From: Thiomicrorhabdus sp033238645
Lineage (GTDB): Bacteria > Pseudomonadota > Gammaproteobacteria > Thiomicrospirales > Thiomicrospiraceae
NCBI GenBank assembly: GCA_033238645.1
Contig: BQXR01000004.1
Coordinates: 62,001-126,000, forward strand
Direction: 5' to 3'
Length of the DNA stretch: 64,000 nucleotides
Shown here: positions 62,911-64,000 of the stretch, in pieces
How the letters are laid out: every line of letters begins with the position of its first letter
How positions within the stretch are numbered: the stretch's first letter is position 1
Translations under genes and position numbers: made by a program
Notes under the pieces: model-generated
Database searches by the model: none
What the model was told of the DNA's origin: nothing
Seen by the model: the letters and a program-made list of their open reading frames with translations, nothing else

Positions 62911-63495
62911 TTAACGACAAACAGACTCATAAGGTTCTAACAAAGCACTTAACCCTTCTAAGGAGAAGTGATACTCTCTCTTACCAAAGTCTCTATGAAT
63001 CAATTGAATATAAATCATAGACTCTGACTTTAACTGCTTAAGAAACTGGGTATAAACCACCTGCAAGGCACGCATACTTTTAATACGCGCAGTATCCACT
63101 TCTAGACGAATATTATTCATATCCTTCTTGGCCTTTTTCACTGAGCTTAGCGTGCCTTTCAGAGGGACTAAACCAGGCTCTAACTCTGCAAGTTCGTTTG
63201 ATAAGAAACCATAGTTAACGTGTAGAACTGCTGAATCCGTCATCCACTTATTTTCATTAAATAGCAGTACCTGTAATAGAGGGAAAGGGGTTCTATTCGA
63301 ACAAGAAACACCAAAGTAGACCTCTTTATCAGCTAACTTGGTAAACAGTTGAAAATCGCTAATTTCACCGTAACTCCCCTGATACAGGGTCATATGAAAA
63401 TCACCAACAACCTTTGTTTTTACCTCAGCCAGCACATTAACACTCAGCAGTATTGTTAGACAGCAAGCCAAAGAGACTATTTTCTTCACGCCCAT
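62911..63495 (-). CDS. Secreted protein of unknown function
   Basis: 194 residues with a Sec signal peptide (KKIVSLACCLTILLSVNVLA, cleavage near residue 23). The mature part seems beta-rich (VVGDFHMTLYQGSYGEISDFQLFTKL, VYFGVSCS). No domain was recognised. It lies between the chemoreceptor and parE, on the minus strand, with its own ribosome site (AAGGAGC) before the ATG. Confidence 0.7.
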   Translation of the reverse strand: MGVKKIVSLACCLTILLSVNVLAEVKTKVVGDFHMTLYQGSYGEISDFQLFTKLADKEVYFGVSCSNRTPFPLLQVLLFNENKWMTDSAVLHVNYGFLSNELAELEPGLVPLKGTLSSVKKAKKDMNNIRLEVDTARIKSMRALQVVYTQFLKQLKSESMIYIQLIHRDFGKREYHFSLEGLSALLEPYESVCR

Positions 63496-63533
63496 GCTCC
63501 TTAATTAAAAGATTTTCATTTATGTATCATGCA

Positions 63534-63560
63534 TAAAAAAAGCCCTGATAGGGCTTTTTT
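63534..63560. terminator. Intrinsic terminator downstream of parE
   Basis: AAAAAAAGCCCT-GATA-GGGCTTTTTT hairpin with T-runs on both strands, 35 bases after the parE stop. Confidence 0.88.
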
Positions 63561-63594
63561 AGATAATTGAAGATCTATTATTAGTAAAAAGTTT

Positions 63595-64000
63595 TTAGAC
63601 CTCGGCCAAATCTCCTTTATCTTCCAACCAAACTTTTCGGTCTCCTGAGCGTTTTTTGGCCAAAAGCATATCCATTAAATGAGAGTCCAAATCATGCTCT
63701 TGTAACTGTAGCTGAATCAAACGACGTGTCTCTGGCAGCATTGTCGTTTCACGCAATTGCGGAGGGTTCATTTCACCCAAGCCTTTGAATCGAGTAACAG
63801 AGACTTTGCCGGGCATTTTCTCAGCACTAATTCTATCCAATATCCCCTGACGTTCAGGTTCATCCAAAGCATAAAATACTTTTTTACCCACATCGATACG
63901 GTATAGAGGCGGCATAGCAACATAGATATGTCCCTGAGAAACTAGGTTTGGAAAGTGTTTCACAAACAGGGCACAGATCAACGTTGCAATATGTAACCCA
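63595..64000 (-). CDS. parE: DNA topoisomerase IV subunit B (partial, 3' end)
   Basis: The frame continues to the right edge; the visible 135 residues are the C-terminal Toprim and tail region of ParE: GLHIATLICALFVKHFPNLVSQGHIYVAMPPLYRIDVG, RFKGLGEMNPPQLRETTM and DMLLAKKRSGDRKVWLEDKGDLAEV, where the last is the ParE-specific end, distinct from GyrB. It partners ParC. Confidence 0.95.
   Translation of the reverse strand, partial: GLHIATLICALFVKHFPNLVSQGHIYVAMPPLYRIDVGKKVFYALDEPERQGILDRISAEKMPGKVSVTRFKGLGEMNPPQLRETTMLPETRRLIQLQLQEHDLDSHLMDMLLAKKRSGDRKVWLEDKGDLAEV

Noticed and set aside
1..64000. CRISPR array or complete insertion sequence
   Set aside because: No regularly spaced repeats and no transposase gene were seen anywhere in the window.

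Overview
The window is a chromosomal segment of an AT-rich, Gram-negative, motile gammaproteobacterium. Supporting this are Kdo/heptose LPS genes, a PagL-type lipid A deacylase, UbiE/UbiJ/UbiB, the hemA-prfA-prmC-moeB and ychF-pth-rplY-prs blocks, ParC/ParE, MotAB, PilZ proteins and a c-di-GMP riboswitch. Gene order resembles free-living gammaproteobacteria such as Pseudomonas or the Thiomicrospira/Piscirickettsiaceae group; the exact genus cannot be read from the sequence.

Layout. 1-9905 (minus strand): surface-glycan locus with rmlB, rmlA, fdtA-, fdtC- and fdtB-like genes (a dTDP-3-acylamino-3,6-dideoxyhexose), a PglK/MsbA-like exporter, a CDP-glycerol/TagF-like transferase, and a large fusion of a nucleotidyltransferase with a PEP-synthase-type ATP-grasp. 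The fusion resembles the Campylobacter Cj1416/Cj1418 phosphoramidate enzymes. 9961-11817: glmS. 11980-23941: a compact glycogen operon (glk, glgC, GH57 enzyme, malQ, glgB, glgA, glgP). 23982-29121: heptose and Kdo genes (hldE, gmhA; divergent pagL, kdsD, waaA). 29275-33043: yqhA, hslV, xerC, DUF484, dapF on the minus strand. 33261-38227: hslU, DUF971, ubiE, ubiJ, ubiB on the plus strand. 38620-40318: lipoprotein, thioredoxin-like and PilZ genes. 40319-44302: a decayed accessory islet with a gene remnant, a Fic protein, a broken P4-type integrase and a perfect 37-bp hairpin, ending at a tRNA-Met. 44421-48106: ychF, pth, rplY, prs, tRNA-Gln. 48221-54616: TPR lipoprotein, then divergent hemA, prfA, prmC, moeB. 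54603-64000: motB, motA, parC, HMA protein, PilZ protein, riboswitch-controlled chemoreceptor, a secreted protein and the 3' end of parE.

The genes converge on the cell envelope (LPS core, lipid A, decorated glycan), carbon storage (a full glycogen synthesis and breakdown cycle starting from glucose) and c-di-GMP-linked motility (MotAB, two PilZ proteins, GEMM-I riboswitch, PAS/CZB chemoreceptor).

The most unusual signal is a short dispersed element, a run of 6-10 C followed by TGCTC. It recurs on both strands, mainly just after or between genes and sometimes inside them. Two copies carry a longer shared 3' extension. No known element I can name explains it. Other points of interest are the fused phosphoramidate-type enzyme, the 37-bp hairpin beside the tRNA-Met islet, the separated hslV and hslU genes, the missing lolB/ispE pair, and a long imperfect palindrome upstream of ubiJ.
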